A stretch of 11,760 bases of DNA from Haliea sp040222615 (lineage in GTDB: Bacteria > Pseudomonadota > Gammaproteobacteria > Pseudomonadales > Halieaceae), in NCBI RefSeq assembly GCF_040222615.1, contig NZ_JAVKCQ010000226.1, forward strand, positions 1-11,760. The letters run 5' to 3'. The position numbers and the translations under genes were made by a program. The notes beneath the pieces were generated by a model. That model ran no database searches. It saw only the letters and a program-made list of their open reading frames with translations, and was not told the origin of the DNA. Positions 1-6,378 of the stretch are shown piece after piece. Position 1 is the stretch's first letter, and each line of letters opens with the position of its first letter.

Positions 1-185
1 CCGGAAAAGTGGGTAGCCTGGTGGCTGAGCACGCGCGCCAGGCTGGTCTTGCCCGCGCCATTGGGCCCCACGCAGGCCCAGTGCTGGCCGAACTGTAGCT
101 CCCAGTCCAGCTGCCGCAGGGCCGGCTTCGAGCGATACACAAGGTTGACGGCCTGCAGGCTGAGCATGGTCTGGTCATCGGTCAT
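1..185 (-). CDS. ABC-type ATPase, N-terminal part only (cut by window edge)
   Basis: The first 61 residues are visible; the rest lies outside the window. A short strand-rich lead (residues 6-40) is followed by a Walker A motif, GPNGAGKT, at about residues 43-50, which binds ATP phosphates in ABC ATPases. Signature and Walker B motifs are beyond the edge. The ATG at 185-183 is chosen because AGGA lies about 8 bases upstream; an internal ATG at 167 is the alternative. There is no signal peptide or membrane segment, so this is a cytoplasmic ATP-binding subunit or a soluble ABC protein. The residues just after Walker A (SLARVLSHQ) recall ModF/PhrA-type tandem ABC proteins, but that is only an impression. 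It is divergent from the Nudix gene, with 166 bp between them. The ABC fold is secure; substrate and subfamily are not. Confidence 0.85.
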   Translation of the reverse strand, partial: MTDDQTMLSLQAVNLVYRSKPALRQLDWELQFGQHWACVGPNGAGKTSLARVLSHQATHFS

Positions 186-231
186 TCTGGATTCCTGTCG
201 TTGATTGCTACACCGGAGCCGAATTCCACAT

Positions 232-296
232 CCCGGGCTTCGCGACCCGGGCTTCGCGTCCCGGACTACGCGTCCCGGACTACGCGTCCCGGACTT
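232..296. repeat. 14-bp tandem repeat, about 4.6 copies
   Basis: Units begin at 232, 246, 260, 274 and 288 (partial, 9 bases). The first two read CCCGGGCTTCGCG(A/T); the next two are identical CCCGGACTACGCGT; the last is CCCGGACTT. The consensus is CCCGGRCTWCGCGW. The 14-base period is not a multiple of three, so this is not a coding repeat. It fills the middle of the divergent intergenic region, and its last partial copy overlaps the probable -35 box of the Nudix gene. Confidence 0.9.
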
Positions 297-323
297 GTCA
301 CAGCCAGCGGTGGCTGGCTTAAT
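295..323 (+). promoter_or_regulatory. Probable promoter of the Nudix gene with a dyad in the spacer
   Basis: TTGTCA (295-300) and CTTAAT (318-323) are separated by 17 bases, a good sigma-70 arrangement. The spacer holds a perfect inverted repeat, CAGCCA (301-306) and TGGCTG (311-316), around GCGG. A dyad between -35 and -10 is a classic repressor position. Transcription would start near 330, giving a leader of roughly 22 bases to the GTG at 352. The boxes are read from sequence; function is inferred. Confidence 0.5.
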
Positions 324-351
324 CGTTGCTCACGCCGATCGGAGGGCTCTG

Positions 352-969
352 GTGTCCATATCCCTGCTGCAAATGCTGGAAAGTCGCCTGGCGAACCACC
401 GCCCGGCCCGGCCCTGGCTGCGCCCGCTGATGAAGCGCTCGGCAGTGGCGCTGATTCTGCAGGTGCGTGAAGGCGAACTGCATATTCTAATGATCAAACG
501 GGCAGAAAGGGAGGGCGATCCCTGGTCCGGGCATATGGCCTTCCCCGGTGGACGCATGGATCCGGGCGATGCCCACGGTTATGCGGTCGCCCTGCGCGAG
601 ACTCGCGAGGAGGTGGGGCTGGACCTGGAGCGCCAGGCCCACTGTATCGGACGCCTGTCCGACGTCAACGCCAGGCCCCGTCGGGGCACCTTTGGGATGG
701 CGGTCAGTCCTTTCGTGTTTCGCATGGACCGTCCCCCGCACTTCCGCATCAACTACGAAGTGGCGGAAGTGGTGTGGGTGCCGCTGGAGTTTCTGCTGGA
801 CAATGCCAACCGCGAAACGATGCGCTGGAAGCGCAACCGCCTGACCCTCAAGTTGCCCTGTTATCTGTACGGCCGCTACCGCATCTGGGGCCTGTCTCTG
901 GCCATGCTGGATGAGCTTCTGGATCTCGTTGAGGACACCGACCAGCGCCGCCGTAGCTGGCGCCGCTGA
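352..969 (+). CDS. Nudix hydrolase, CoA pyrophosphatase (NudL)-like
   Basis: A cytoplasmic protein of 205 residues that probably hydrolyses a nucleoside diphosphate linked to another group, perhaps CoA. The Nudix box runs from G67 to L90, with the metal-binding core RETREEVGL (R82, E83, E86, E87). The first Glu of the classic box is replaced by D73, and one extra residue precedes RE. As I recall, E. coli NudL has the same spacing. FPGG at 64-67 and YRIWG near 176-180 also fit the CoA pyrophosphatase group, but its usual LLTKR...GQVAFPGG entry motif is altered here (MIKRAEREGDPWSGHMAFPGG region). The start is GTG at 352, with GGAGGG at 341-346 five bases upstream. An in-frame ATG at 205 would add translated tandem repeat and is rejected. 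The family is secure; the substrate is uncertain. Confidence 0.88.
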   Translation: MSISLLQMLESRLANHRPARPWLRPLMKRSAVALILQVREGELHILMIKRAEREGDPWSGHMAFPGGRMDPGDAHGYAVALRETREEVGLDLERQAHCIGRLSDVNARPRRGTFGMAVSPFVFRMDRPPHFRINYEVAEVVWVPLEFLLDNANRETMRWKRNRLTLKLPCYLYGRYRIWGLSLAMLDELLDLVEDTDQRRRSWRR

Positions 970-980
970 GAGACGGCGCC
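959..980. terminator. GC-rich hairpin between convergent genes
   Basis: GGCGCCG (959-965) and CGGCGCC (974-980) form a perfect 7-bp stem around an 8-base loop that contains the Nudix stop codon. It sits exactly between two genes that end facing each other, a suitable place for a bidirectional terminator. No T-run follows on either strand, so it is not a canonical intrinsic terminator. Confidence 0.35.
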
Positions 981-983
981 GCC

Positions 984-1622
984 TCAGCGTACTTGGCGCA
1001 GGAACTCCTTGGTGTCCAGCATCAGCTCCCGCAGCGCAGGATCTTCCCGGCTCGCCTCCAGCAGCACATCGCTGTCGATGTCGCCACGAGCGTAGGCTGC
1101 CAGCAGGTCCAGCAGGACCGGGGTCATTTTCGGCGCTCGCTCCCAGCGGGGTGCGTTGACCAGATTACCGGTGACCCGGTCTTCGTGCAGTTGCAGCCAG
1201 TAGCCGCCGCAGCTCGACAGGCGGTAGTCGCCGATGCGTCCGTAACTGATGTTGGGGGTGTTTGCGTTGAAGCCGTCTGGCACTTCCTCCGCAATGCGGA
1301 ACAGCGCCATGACCCAGCGGCTGCCCGGCGGGAATCCCTCTGCATCCGGTCGACAGTAATTCCTCGCCTTTACCCAGAGCCGGACTTCTTCGTTGAACTC
1401 TCGGCCCCGCAGGATACGGTCCACGCTTACGTCCAGGGAGTTGCCCTTGCCGCCCAGTACAGTTACCGCGGCCACCAGGTCGGTCTGTGCCATGACTTCC
1501 GCGAAGCTGCCCTGCCAGAGGCAGCTGCATTCCTCTTCTGGCGCACTGTGGGCAAGTGTCGCCAGCAGTACCAGCGCGATGGACAAGAGACTCATCGCAA
1601 TGCGCCGCCAGGAAGAGCCCAC
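984..1622 (-). CDS. Secreted cysteine-containing protein of unknown function, downstream of hemB
   Basis: Product of 212 residues. A hydrophobic N-terminal segment (about residues 9-25) ending in AHSA looks like a signal peptide with cleavage near residue 26, so the mature protein should be periplasmic or exported. Four cysteines remain (32, 34, 90, 138), beginning with a CSC motif, and could form two disulfides. The pattern of CSC start, TDLVAAVTVLG strand, a hydrophobic V-D-RIL-G segment and later Cys faintly recalls NTR/TIMP-like OB folds; this is an impression, not a family assignment. The start is GTG at 1622, with AGGAG seven bases upstream that overlaps the hemB stop region. The gap to hemB is 10 bases, so co-transcription and coupled translation are likely. 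I do not recognise its function; nothing in it suggests a heme enzyme. Confidence 0.8.
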   Translation of the reverse strand: MGSSWRRIAMSLLSIALVLLATLAHSAPEEECSCLWQGSFAEVMAQTDLVAAVTVLGGKGNSLDVSVDRILRGREFNEEVRLWVKARNYCRPDAEGFPPGSRWVMALFRIAEEVPDGFNANTPNISYGRIGDYRLSSCGGYWLQLHEDRVTGNLVNAPRWERAPKMTPVLLDLLAAYARGDIDSDVLLEASREDPALRELMLDTKEFLRQVR

Positions 1623-1632
1623 GGCAGCGCTC

Positions 1633-2637
1633 CTACTGCAGCGCCCGCGCTGCCTGTAGCGCGAAGTACGTGAGGATACCGTCGCAGCCGGCGCGTTTGA
1701 ACGCCAGCAGGGACTCCAGCATTACCGGCTCCCGGGCCAGCCAGCCCTGCTGGAAGGCGGCCACGTGCATGGCGTATTCGCCGCTGACCTGGTAGGCGAA
1801 GGTGGGCGCCTGCAGTTCGTCCTTCACCCGCCTGACGATGTCCAGATAGGGCATGCCAGGTTTCACCATGATCATGTCGGCGCCCTCGGCCAGGTCCAGT
1901 GCGCACTCGTGCAGGGCTTCGTCACTGTTGGCGGGGTCCATCTGGTAGCTGTATTTGTTGCCGCCCTTGATATTGCCCGCGGAGCCCACGGCATCGCGGA
2001 AAGGCCCGTAGTAACTGGAGGCATACTTGGCCGCGTAGGCCATGATCAGGGTGTTGTGATGGCTGTGTTTTTCCAGCACGGTGCGGATCGCGCCGATACG
2101 GCCGTCCATCATGTCAGAGGGTGCGACGACATCGGCCCCTGCATCCGCGTGGGACAGGGCCTGCTGCACAAGGGCTTCGCTGGTGATGTCGTTCAGGACA
2201 TAACCATGGTCGTCGATGATCCCGTCCTGGCCGTGCGTGGTATAGGGGTCGAGAGCCACATCGGTGATGACGCCGAGCTGCGGCAGGGCGTCCTTGAGCG
2301 ACTTCACCGCCCGCTGTACCAATCCGTCCGGGTTCCAGGCCTCTTCGGCGCGCAGGGTCTTCCTGTCTGCTGGCACCACCGGGAACAGCGCCAGGGCCGG
2401 CACCCCCAGGTCCAGTGCTTCCCGGGCCTGCGCCACCAGCAGGTCGATACTGAGCCGCTCGATGCCGGGCATTGAGGCAATCGCCTCGCGCTGGTTGCTC
2501 CCCTCCAGTATGAACACCGGAAAGATGAAGTCCCCCGGGGTGAGCAGATTTTCCCTGACCAGACGCCGTGAGAACTCCTGCGCCCGCAGGCGCCTCATGC
2601 GGGTGTGGGGAAATGGGCCGCGCTGGCTCTGAAACAT
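1633..2637 (-). CDS. hemB: Delta-aminolevulinic acid dehydratase (porphobilinogen synthase)
   Basis: Condenses two 5-aminolevulinate molecules to porphobilinogen, the second committed step of tetrapyrrole synthesis, in the cytoplasm. At 334 residues it is full length for the TIM-barrel family. The two active-site lysines are in MAYAAKYASSYYGPFRDA (K204) and MVKPGMPYLD (K259, Schiff base), close to the numbering of the Pseudomonas enzyme. The metal region DVALDPYTTHGQDG (126-139) has Asp where zinc enzymes carry Cys, marking the zinc-independent, Mg-stimulated type. The lid segment YQVSGEYAM (282-290) is intact. The ATG at 2637 has GGAG nine bases upstream. It lies 15 bases after hemL and 10 bases before the secreted-protein gene, so the three probably form one transcript. 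Confidence 0.97.
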   Translation of the reverse strand: MFQSQRGPFPHTRMRRLRAQEFSRRLVRENLLTPGDFIFPVFILEGSNQREAIASMPGIERLSIDLLVAQAREALDLGVPALALFPVVPADRKTLRAEEAWNPDGLVQRAVKSLKDALPQLGVITDVALDPYTTHGQDGIIDDHGYVLNDITSEALVQQALSHADAGADVVAPSDMMDGRIGAIRTVLEKHSHHNTLIMAYAAKYASSYYGPFRDAVGSAGNIKGGNKYSYQMDPANSDEALHECALDLAEGADMIMVKPGMPYLDIVRRVKDELQAPTFAYQVSGEYAMHVAAFQQGWLAREPVMLESLLAFKRAGCDGILTYFALQAARALQ

Positions 2638-2652
2638 GCTATTGGTCTCCGG

Positions 2653-3933
2653 TCAGAGGCTGGCAAAGGCGCCGCGTGCTGCAGCTATGGTGGCGTCAAT
2701 GTCGGCATCAGTGTGGGCGGCGGACATGAAGCCGGCCTCGTAAGAGGCGGGCGCCAGGTAGACGCCTGCCTCCAGCATCGAGTGGAAAAAGCGATTGAAG
2801 GCGGGTGTGTCGCAGGCCATGACCTGGCTGTAGTTGCTGACCTCGGTCTCGCCGGTGAAAAAACCGCCGAACATGGTGCCGGCATGGTTGGTGGTGAACG
2901 GTACGCCCGCCGCCGCCGCTGCCTGCTCCATTCCTTCGCACAGTGCGCGGGTGCGGGCGAACACCGGCTCGTAGAAACCGGGCGCGGAGATCACTTCCAG
3001 GGTGGCCAGGCCCGCGGCCATGGCGATGGGATTGCCGGACAGGGTGCCGGCCTGGTAGACCGGTCCCAGCGGTGCAATCTGCTCCATGAACTCGCGCTTG
3101 CCGCCAAAGGCGCCGACGGGCATGCCGCCGCCTATCACCTTGCCCAGGCAGGTCAGGTCGGCCTCGATCCCGTAAAAGCCCTGCGCCCCCTGCAAGCCGA
3201 AGCGAAACCCGGTCATGACTTCGTCGAGAATGAGTACTGACCCGTGCTTGCTGCACAATTCGCGCATGGTTTCCAGGAAACCCGGCTGTGGCGGGATACA
3301 GTTCATGTTGCCGGCCACCGGCTCGACAATGACGCAGGCAATGCGATCGCCGTGCTCGGCAAAAGCCCGGCGCAGATCATCGCTGTCGTTGTAGGTCAGG
3401 GTCATGGTGTAGTCGGCGAGTGCGGCAGGTACCCCGGGAGAGCTGGGTACCCCGAGAGTTAGCGCACCTGAACCGGCCTTGACCAGCAGGGAATCGGAGT
3501 GGCCGTGGTAACAGCCCTCGAATTTGACGATGGTGTCCCGGCCGGTACAGCCCCGGGCGAGGCGAATGGCGCTCATGGTGGCTTCAGTACCGGAGTTCAC
3601 CATTCGCACGAGGTCCATCCCGGGCATGATGTCGCAAATGCGATCCGCCAGCTGGATCTCGAGCTCCGTCGGCGCGCCGAAGCTCAGGCCCTTTTCGCTC
3701 TGGCGGATCACGGCCTCGCGGACATGGGGGTGGTTGTGTCCCATCAACATGGGACCCCAGGACAGCACGTAATCGATATAGCGCTTGCCCTCGCAGTCAT
3801 AAAAGTAGGCGCCGTCAGCGCGCTCTACAAAGACCGGGGTGCCCCCCACCGCCTTGAAGGCCCGGACCGGGGAGTTCACCCCGCCGGGAATGTGCTGGCG
3901 GGCGCGGTCGAACAGCTGCTGGGATGTGCTCAT
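2653..3933 (-). CDS. hemL: Glutamate-1-semialdehyde 2,1-aminomutase
   Basis: PLP-dependent enzyme that converts glutamate-1-semialdehyde to 5-aminolevulinate in the C5 pathway used by most bacteria. Its 426 residues match the family length. The class-III aminotransferase pattern is complete: NSGTEATMSAIRLAR (113-127) for phosphate binding, FEGCYHGHSD (138-147), the mobile Gly/Ser loop KAGSGALTLG (152-161), LDEVMTGFR (236-244), and the PLP lysine K265 in CLGKVIGGGMPVGAFGG. The N-terminal HIPGGVNSPVRAF (14-26) is diagnostic for GSAM. The ATG at 3933 has AGGA nine bases upstream. The gene is followed 15 bases later by hemB, whose substrate it makes, and lies downstream of hemJ with a probable promoter in the 102-bp gap. 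Confidence 0.97.
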   Translation of the reverse strand: MSTSQQLFDRARQHIPGGVNSPVRAFKAVGGTPVFVERADGAYFYDCEGKRYIDYVLSWGPMLMGHNHPHVREAVIRQSEKGLSFGAPTELEIQLADRICDIMPGMDLVRMVNSGTEATMSAIRLARGCTGRDTIVKFEGCYHGHSDSLLVKAGSGALTLGVPSSPGVPAALADYTMTLTYNDSDDLRRAFAEHGDRIACVIVEPVAGNMNCIPPQPGFLETMRELCSKHGSVLILDEVMTGFRFGLQGAQGFYGIEADLTCLGKVIGGGMPVGAFGGKREFMEQIAPLGPVYQAGTLSGNPIAMAAGLATLEVISAPGFYEPVFARTRALCEGMEQAAAAAGVPFTTNHAGTMFGGFFTGETEVSNYSQVMACDTPAFNRFFHSMLEAGVYLAPASYEAGFMSAAHTDADIDATIAAARGAFASL

Positions 3934-4008
3934 TGAATCGTTTCCTGATCTGGTGCGATTGGCGTGGCGGACTGTCGAGCCCGCAATCGATTATTCCGTG
4001 ACGGAGTC

Positions 4009-4039
4009 AGTATAGCGAGACTTGCCCCGGTTGCGTCAA
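4009..4039 (-). promoter_or_regulatory. Probable promoter of hemL-hemB
   Basis: On the minus strand, TTGACG (4039-4034) and TATACT (4014-4009) are separated by 19 bases. Both boxes are near consensus, but the spacing is 1-2 bases longer than ideal. The -35 box overlaps the hemJ stop codon. The start site would be near 4002, leaving a leader of about 70 bases before hemL. Read-through from hemJ is also possible. Confidence 0.45.
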
Positions 4040-4455
4040 AGCGGCCTGACCACCGCGAGGATGACGATGGCAAACAGAAACAGAACTGGTATCTCATTAA
4101 AAAATCGATAAAAAACATGGCTGTGGCGATTCGTGTCGGTGTTTGCCTCGCGTACGTAGCGGCCGCACCTGATGTGGTAGTCGATCAGAAACCCGACTCC
4201 CGCAAGCTTTATCCACAGCCATTTCGCGGTCAGGTAGTACCCTGGATTGGTGGCTATCAGGGTGCCGCCGAAGGCGATGGTGAGGAACATGAACGGAGTC
4301 ACGAACCGGTAGAGCTTGCGCGCCATGATCGCCAGCTGGGCGCGGGTTGCCGGGTCCTCGCTGGCGGCGAAGTACACCAGTATCCGCGGCAGGTAGAACA
4401 GGCCCGCAAACCAGCAGACCATGAAAATCAGGTGAAAGGCTTTCAGCCACAGCAT
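4036..4455 (-). CDS. hemJ: Protoporphyrinogen IX oxidase, HemJ type
   Basis: Integral membrane protein of 139 residues that oxidises protoporphyrinogen IX to protoporphyrin IX, the penultimate step of protoheme synthesis. HemJ is the form found in many Gram-negatives lacking HemG or HemY. Evidence is the N-terminal LWLKAFHLIFMVCWFAGLFYLPR (conserved His at residue 8), RKLYRFVTPFM (46-56), and WLWIKLAGVGFLIDYHIRCGR (79-99, His 94). Four hydrophobic segments lie near 5-25, 51-68, 80-95 and 121-138. The frame is open upstream to 4548, but those residues are polar and unlike HemJ, so the ATG at 4455 is chosen. Its ribosome site is weak (ACGGA). It lies upstream of hemL and hemB on the same strand and is divergent from argC. 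Confidence 0.92.
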   Translation of the reverse strand: MLWLKAFHLIFMVCWFAGLFYLPRILVYFAASEDPATRAQLAIMARKLYRFVTPFMFLTIAFGGTLIATNPGYYLTAKWLWIKLAGVGFLIDYHIRCGRYVREANTDTNRHSHVFYRFFNEIPVLFLFAIVILAVVRPL

Positions 4456-4527
4456 GGGATCAGTCCGTTGCCTTGTGCGGAATGTCAGAGTCCGAATATT
4501 AACAGTTATCCGCGGCGTGTTTGCTTT

Positions 4528-4533
4528 TATACT
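4528..4533 (+). promoter_or_regulatory. Probable -10 box for argC
   Basis: TATACT (4528-4533) is a near-consensus -10 in an AT-richer stretch (about 4490-4545) of the 137-bp gap between hemJ and argC. No good -35 is visible; TTATCC at 4506-4511 with a 16-base spacer is the best. Transcription would start near 4540 and run about 53 bases to the argC ATG. I could not find a convincing ARG-box (ArgR) palindrome. Confidence 0.4.
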
Positions 4534-4592
4534 AGGCTGTTTATTCACCGCCGGGGGCCGAGAGTCCTCTGGCGCTGCAGCAGGGAGTTGTC

Positions 4593-5624
4593 ATGATCAG
4601 GGCAGGTATTGTCGGGGGCACTGGATACACCGGCGTCGAATTGTTGCGACTGTTGGCGCTACACCGGGAGGTGGAGGTAGTGACGATTACTTCCCGCGCC
4701 GATGCGGGCCGTCGTGTGGACGACCTCTTTCCCAATCTGCGGGGCCATTTTGATCTGGTCTTCGCCGAGCCGGACGTGGGACTGCTTGCGGGCTGTGATG
4801 TGGTCTTTTTTGCCACCCCGCACAACGTTGCAATGCAGTTGGTGCCGGAACTGGTGGCCGCCGGCACCCGGGTTATCGATCTCTCCGCGGACTACCGGAT
4901 TCGCGATGCGAACCTCTGGTCGCAGTGGTATGGGGAGCCCCACGCCAGCCCGGATTTGCTGCCTGAGGCTGTTTATGGGCTGCCGGAGGTGAATCGCGAT
5001 CGAATCAGGGAGGCGAGACTGATCGCCTGTCCGGGTTGCTATCCCACCGCCATCCAGCTGGGCTGGATTCCGCTGCTGGTCAAGGGCCTGGTCGATCCGG
5101 CCTCTTTGATTGCCAGTGCCGCCTCGGGTGCAAGCGGCGCCGGGCGTCAGGGAAAGATCGACAACCTGCTGAGCGAGGTGGCAGGCAGTTTCAAGGCATA
5201 TGGAGTGAGTGGGCACCGCCATCTGCCCGAGATAGAGCAGGGCCTTGCGGACGTCTCCGGCTCACCGGTGGCGGTGACCTTTGTGCCCCACCTGCTGCCA
5301 ATCGTGCGGGGTATTCATGCAACGCTGTTTGCGCGTTTGCAGGGTCCCGCGGGAGACTTGCAGGCACTGTATGAGGACTACTATGGCAATGAACCCTTTG
5401 TGGATGTATTGCCGCGGGGAATGTTTCCCCAGACCCGCACGGTCAAGGGTGCCAACCGCTGTCAGCTCTCGGTCATGGTGCCCCAGGATCGGGACACCGT
5501 GGTCGTGATGTCCACCATCGACAACCTGGTCAAGGGCGCCTCGGGCCAGGCGGTGCAGAACATGAATATCATGTTCGGCCTGCCGGAGCACTCGGGCCTG
5601 GAACAGCTGGGGCTGTTGCCCTGA
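4593..5624 (+). CDS. argC: N-acetyl-gamma-glutamyl-phosphate reductase
   Basis: Cytoplasmic NADPH-dependent enzyme for the third step of arginine synthesis, reducing N-acetylglutamyl phosphate to the semialdehyde. Its 343 residues match the common long form. The N-terminal Rossmann motif GIVGGTGYTGVELLRLL is at 5-21. The catalytic cysteine C149 is in ACPGCYPTA (145-153). GHRHLPEI (207-214) supplies the active-site histidine region, and the C-terminal NLVKGASGQAVQNMN (311-325) is the typical family signature. GGAG at 4584-4587 is five bases before the ATG at 4593. The next gene starts one base after its stop, so argC appears to lead a short operon. No other arginine genes are in the window. 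Confidence 0.97.
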   Translation: MIRAGIVGGTGYTGVELLRLLALHREVEVVTITSRADAGRRVDDLFPNLRGHFDLVFAEPDVGLLAGCDVVFFATPHNVAMQLVPELVAAGTRVIDLSADYRIRDANLWSQWYGEPHASPDLLPEAVYGLPEVNRDRIREARLIACPGCYPTAIQLGWIPLLVKGLVDPASLIASAASGASGAGRQGKIDNLLSEVAGSFKAYGVSGHRHLPEIEQGLADVSGSPVAVTFVPHLLPIVRGIHATLFARLQGPAGDLQALYEDYYGNEPFVDVLPRGMFPQTRTVKGANRCQLSVMVPQDRDTVVVMSTIDNLVKGASGQAVQNMNIMFGLPEHSGLEQLGLLP

Positions 5625-5625
5625 G

Positions 5626-6378
5626 ATGCCTGTGAAAGGTGATCGCTACCGCACGGTGGTTCGGCGCTATCACGTCCGCCACCAGCAAATAGTGGTGCTG
5701 GTTCTGACCCTGGCGGCCGCTCTGGTAATGGGCGCCGGGTTTGCTCTCGGTCGCCAGGCCGCGTTCAGTGGGACGGGCATCGACCCCCAGCGCTACCGCG
5801 AACAGGGTGTGGCGCTGAAGGCGGCGCTTTCGGAGCAAGCGGAGCTGAGTCGCCAGTTGGGCGTGATGACGGCGAGGCATGAAGTGGATCGCGCTGCGCT
5901 GGAGCTGGTGCGGCAGGAACTGGCGCTGCAAAAGGAACAGATCGCCGGCCTGGAGGAAGGGATCCGGTTCTACCGCAGTCTCATGGCCCCCGGTGAAATT
6001 GCCCAGGGTTTCAGCCTGCGCAAGATCGAGCTGGTGCCCCGGGAGGACCCGGGCCGCTACGGCTTCCGCATTGTCGCCCAGCAGGAGGCTCGCCAGCATA
6101 CGACGCTGCGCGGTGAGCTGTATGCCGAGGTTGCCGGGCAGCAGGCGGGCGAGCCGCGCAGTTATCCTCTCGGGGAGTTGAGTGCTGACCTCGAGGGCAC
6201 TATCCTGCCCCTGCGGTTTCGCTATTTTCAGTCAATAGAGGGTGACCTGGTGCTGCCGGAGGGATTTGAACCACAATCGATCAGTGTCGTGGCGACCCTG
6301 TCCGAGCCTGACAAGGCCGAGGCGCGGGAGCAATATCCATGGCAGGTTCAGGAGAAATTTACTCATGTTGGGAAGTAA
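5626..6378 (+). CDS. Single-pass membrane coiled-coil protein, DUF6776-like, unknown function
   Basis: Product of 250 residues. A short basic N-terminus (KGDRYRTVVRRYHVRHQ) is followed by one membrane helix at about 21-42, then a charged helical region at about 55-120 rich in Glu, Gln, Arg and Leu with heptad-like spacing, likely coiled coil. A strand-rich domain follows (about 125-225), ending in a charged tail. The positive-inside rule places the short N-terminus in the cytoplasm and the coiled coil in the periplasm. It resembles the conserved hypothetical that follows argC in Pseudomonas, which I believe is DUF6776. The ATG at 5626 is one base after the argC stop, with only a weak G-rich ribosome site, so translation is probably coupled. 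Its last 14 bases overlap the bactofilin gene. A partnership with the bactofilin is inference from that overlap. Confidence 0.82.
   Translation: MPVKGDRYRTVVRRYHVRHQQIVVLVLTLAAALVMGAGFALGRQAAFSGTGIDPQRYREQGVALKAALSEQAELSRQLGVMTARHEVDRAALELVRQELALQKEQIAGLEEGIRFYRSLMAPGEIAQGFSLRKIELVPREDPGRYGFRIVAQQEARQHTTLRGELYAEVAGQQAGEPRSYPLGELSADLEGTILPLRFRYFQSIEGDLVLPEGFEPQSISVVATLSEPDKAEAREQYPWQVQEKFTHVGK

Noticed and set aside
274..290. TACGCGTCCC shared by the 14-bp repeats and the P2 discriminator
   Set aside because: A ten-base match of GC-rich sequence in unrelated settings; no -10 box precedes the repeat copies. Most likely chance.
205..351. N-terminal extension of the Nudix frame back to an ATG at 205
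   Set aside because: It would translate the 14-bp tandem repeat, cover the likely promoter and ignore the strong GGAGGG site before the GTG at 352.
993..1673. Long plus-strand reading frame opposite the secreted protein
   Set aside because: No recognisable domain or ribosome site; it mirrors a well-supported gene with signal peptide on the other strand.
1765..2475. 236-codon plus-strand frame across hemB
   Set aside because: It lies wholly inside an unmistakable hemB on the other strand, as expected for GC-rich coding DNA.
4456..4548. Longer N-terminus for HemJ
   Set aside because: The extra 31 residues are polar, unlike HemJ, and the family starts at the LWLKAFHL segment.
3964..4596. Plus-strand frame across the hemJ region
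   Set aside because: Opposite a clear HemJ; composition is not protein-like and it covers promoter regions.
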